From NCBI GenBank assembly GCA_947488645.1, contig CANLAC010000054.1, forward strand, positions 1 to 7,470: 7,470 nt of DNA, written 5' to 3'. The position numbers were made by a program, and so were the translations under genes. The DNA is from Actinomycetota bacterium (lineage in GTDB: Bacteria > Actinomycetota > Actinomycetes > Nanopelagicales > Nanopelagicaceae). The notes beneath the pieces are model-generated. The model was not told the origin of the DNA and did no database searches. It worked only from the letters and a program-made list of their open reading frames with translations. Shown here in pieces: positions 5,793 to 7,470 of this stretch (position 1 is the stretch's first letter; every line of letters starts with the position of its first letter).

Positions 5793-6890
5793 ATGTCAAT
5801 GAACAGTATTCCTACAAAGGATCAGATCAAATTAGTTCCAAAGGTGTTGCTCCATGATCACCTAGATGGCGGACTGCGGCCACAAACAATTATTGATATT
5901 GCCCAAGAGATCGGATACACCGCCCTTCCCACTCATGATGCCGAAGAGCTGGCAACATGGTTCCGCGAAAGCTGTGATTCAGGATCATTGGTTCGCTACC
6001 TTGAAACCTTTGATCACACGATTGCAGTAATGCAACGTCGCGAAGACATCATCAGAGTTGCCCGTGAGTGCGCACTAGATCTTGCTAGAGATGGTGTTGT
6101 TTATGCCGAAGTTCGCGGGGCACCTGAGTTGTTCACTGGACAAGGTCTTTCTATGGCAGATGTTGTGAAAGCAACACTAGAAGGATATGAAATTGGAATG
6201 AGAGAGGCAGCAGCCGAAGGTCATCCAATTGTTGTGCGTTCACTGCTATGTGGAATGCGTCAGAACAAAAACTCGCAAGAAGTTGCCGAGCTGGTTGTTA
6301 AATACCGAGACAAAGGAGTTGTTGGATTTGATATCGCTGGCCCTGAAGATGGTTTTCCGCCATCTGATCAAAAAGATACTTTTGATTATCTTCGTAAAGA
6401 AGATGCCCATTTTACTATCCATGCTGGTGAAGCGTATGGAATCCCCTCCATCTGGGAAGCCATCCAACTCTGCGGAGCCGAAAGACTAGGTCACGGTGTT
6501 CGAATAATCGATGACATTGATTTTTCTGGTTCAGAACCAAAGTTAGGACGACTTGCATCATATGTTCGGGACCGTCGTATTCCACTGGAACTATGTCCCA
6601 CTTCAAATCTACAAACAGGGGCAGCTGCAAGTTATGCCGAACATCCAATTGGTGTCTTGGCAAAACTTCGTTTTCGGGTAACGCTCAATACTGACAACAG
6701 ATTAATGAGCCAAACCTCTATGTCCTTTGAGATGGAAGAGGCGGTTAAGGCCTTTAAGTGGGACTTTGCCGAGCTCCAAAGAGTCACAATTAACGCTATG
6801 AAGAGTGCGTTTATCCCTTATCCAGAGCGTTTAAAGATCATTGAACAGATAATCAAGCCGGGGTATGCAAAGGTTTCATCTGCTTCATGA
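5793..6890 (+). CDS. add: Adenosine deaminase
   Basis: This 365-residue cytoplasmic amidohydrolase deaminates adenosine and deoxyadenosine to inosine and deoxyinosine. The TIM-barrel metal site is visible in order: LHDHLDGGLRP (H21, H23), IHAGEAYG (H210, E213), LGHGVRI (H234) and LNTDNRLMS (D301). GFDIAGPE, upstream of HAGE, is the conserved strand preceding the catalytic core. Two details differ from the mammalian/E. coli pattern: HDHLDGG instead of HxHLDGA, and N302 where the classical enzyme has a second aspartate (TDD). Both match my memory of actinobacterial Add proteins, so they do not suggest loss of function. Length is usual for the family. The gene follows deoA after 12 bp with its own SD, and its stop overlaps the next start in ATGA. 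In context it channels imported purine nucleosides towards inosine, but no purine nucleoside phosphorylase is present in the window. Confidence 0.95.
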   Translation: MSMNSIPTKDQIKLVPKVLLHDHLDGGLRPQTIIDIAQEIGYTALPTHDAEELATWFRESCDSGSLVRYLETFDHTIAVMQRREDIIRVARECALDLARDGVVYAEVRGAPELFTGQGLSMADVVKATLEGYEIGMREAAAEGHPIVVRSLLCGMRQNKNSQEVAELVVKYRDKGVVGFDIAGPEDGFPPSDQKDTFDYLRKEDAHFTIHAGEAYGIPSIWEAIQLCGAERLGHGVRIIDDIDFSGSEPKLGRLASYVRDRRIPLELCPTSNLQTGAAASYAEHPIGVLAKLRFRVTLNTDNRLMSQTSMSFEMEEAVKAFKWDFAELQRVTINAMKSAFIPYPERLKIIEQIIKPGYAKVSSAS

Positions 6891-7470
6891 TTGATTTTAC
6901 AGACCCAGCCTTTGTATCTAATCCATACCCAGCGCTGAAAGAACTTCGTGCTGCAGGCCAACCTGTGTGGCACGAGGGAATGCAGATGTTTCTTGCTGCT
7001 CGACATGGTGATGCTAACGATGTTTTTCGCAATAAATCACTTGGCAGAATATTCACCGAAAAGAGCCCAGAGTTTGAGTGGGAAATCTTTAACTGGCTCC
7101 ATGCCGATTCAATTTTAGATAGCGAACCACCTAAGCACACTCGTCTTCGCTCACTTGTCGCAAAAGCATTCAACCGTCAGAAGATCGAAGGTATGCGCCC
7201 CGCCGTTGAGCGCATCACCGAGCAACTACTTGATGCTATCGATGAGAAGGTTAAGTCAGGTCAAACATTTGATTTAATTGCAGATTACGCCGAACCATTA
7301 CCGGTCAAGATCATCGCAGATCTCTTAGGGTTCCCAGAATCTGAAGAGCACTTACTTCGACCATGGTCGCAAGCGATTGTGAAGATGTATGAAGTAAATC
7401 CAACTGTGCAATACCAAAGTGAAGCAAAAGTAGCTGCGCAAGAGTTTGCAGATTATGTTCGTGATTTAGC
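6887..7470 (+). CDS. Cytochrome P450, N-terminal part (3' truncated by window)
   Basis: An open frame of 194 codons runs from ATG 6887 to the window end without a stop. The start is typical of soluble bacterial P450s: DPAFVSNPYPALKELRAAGQPVW (6-28) matches the 'DP.F..DPYP.. .LR..GPV' opening. The C-helix region reads EPPKHTRLRSLVAKAFN (80-96), including H84 and R88, which contact the haem propionate in this family. DYAEPLPVKIIADLLGFPE (133-151) is the conserved E/F region. The ExxR motif, the cysteine loop, and part or all of the oxygen-binding helix lie beyond the window, so an intact haem site is not proven. There is no membrane anchor, as expected for a soluble enzyme fed by ferredoxin. 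The start is embedded in the add stop (ATGA); the nearest SD-like AAAGG (6869-6873) is 13 nt away, so coupling to add is likely. Substrate and role are unknown. Confidence 0.92.
   Translation, partial: MIDFTDPAFVSNPYPALKELRAAGQPVWHEGMQMFLAARHGDANDVFRNKSLGRIFTEKSPEFEWEIFNWLHADSILDSEPPKHTRLRSLVAKAFNRQKIEGMRPAVERITEQLLDAIDEKVKSGQTFDLIADYAEPLPVKIIADLLGFPESEEHLLRPWSQAIVKMYEVNPTVQYQSEAKVAAQEFADYVRDL

Noticed and set aside
6853..7173. Minus-strand open frame opposite the P450 start
   Set aside because: The + strand frame there encodes clear P450 motifs and begins in an operon-type ATGA overlap, so the minus frame is a shadow.
1..7470. Mobile elements, CRISPR arrays, tRNA/rRNA genes, defence systems
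   Set aside because: No terminal repeats, transposase-like frames, regularly spaced repeats or RNA-gene signatures were seen. Nearly every base is accounted for by metabolic genes.

Overview
The window looks like a chromosomal segment of a low-to-medium GC actinobacterium. The closest family resemblances are actinobacterial: a cytidine deaminase with CAEC rather than CAER, a thymidine phosphorylase with VPQLSGRG, an adenosine deaminase with HDHLDGG and NTDNRLMS, and a transporter ATPase with LGVGQ. Base composition is nevertheless clearly lower in GC than in Streptomyces or Mycobacterium, judged by eye and not counted. This combination, with very tight gene packing, fits streamlined freshwater lineages such as Nanopelagicales (acI). 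That placement is inference, not demonstrated.

Layout: all genes are on the + strand. Positions 1-127 hold the last 41 codons of a BMP/PnrA-type nucleoside-binding lipoprotein. Positions 128-239 are the only real intergenic region. They contain a perfect 13-bp stem (163-175/191-203, extended by 4 bp after a bulge) and an 11-nt segment (182-192) exactly complementary to the Shine-Dalgarno region of the next gene (227-237). Then follow a double-domain ABC ATPase (240-1745), two BPD_transp_2 permeases (1742-2860 and 2857-4086), cytidine deaminase cdd (4083-4484), thymidine phosphorylase deoA (4488-5780), adenosine deaminase add (5793-6890), and the N-terminal half of a cytochrome P450 (6887 to the window end).

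The genes work together as a nucleoside scavenging operon. The lipoprotein captures nucleosides outside the cell, and the ATPase with two different permeases imports them. Cdd converts (deoxy)cytidine to (deoxy)uridine, DeoA phosphorolyses pyrimidine deoxynucleosides to base plus deoxyribose-1-phosphate, and Add deaminates (deoxy)adenosine to (deoxy)inosine. Four gene junctions are 4-nt ATGA overlaps and the cdd/deoA junction has essentially no gap, so translational coupling is likely.

Two things stand out. One is the leader-like RNA element between the binding-protein gene and the ATPase gene, which could set the ratio of binding protein to transporter or regulate it. The other is a P450 joined by a 4-nt overlap to adenosine deaminase, which has no obvious place in nucleoside catabolism. 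I saw no mobile element, CRISPR array, tRNA or rRNA.
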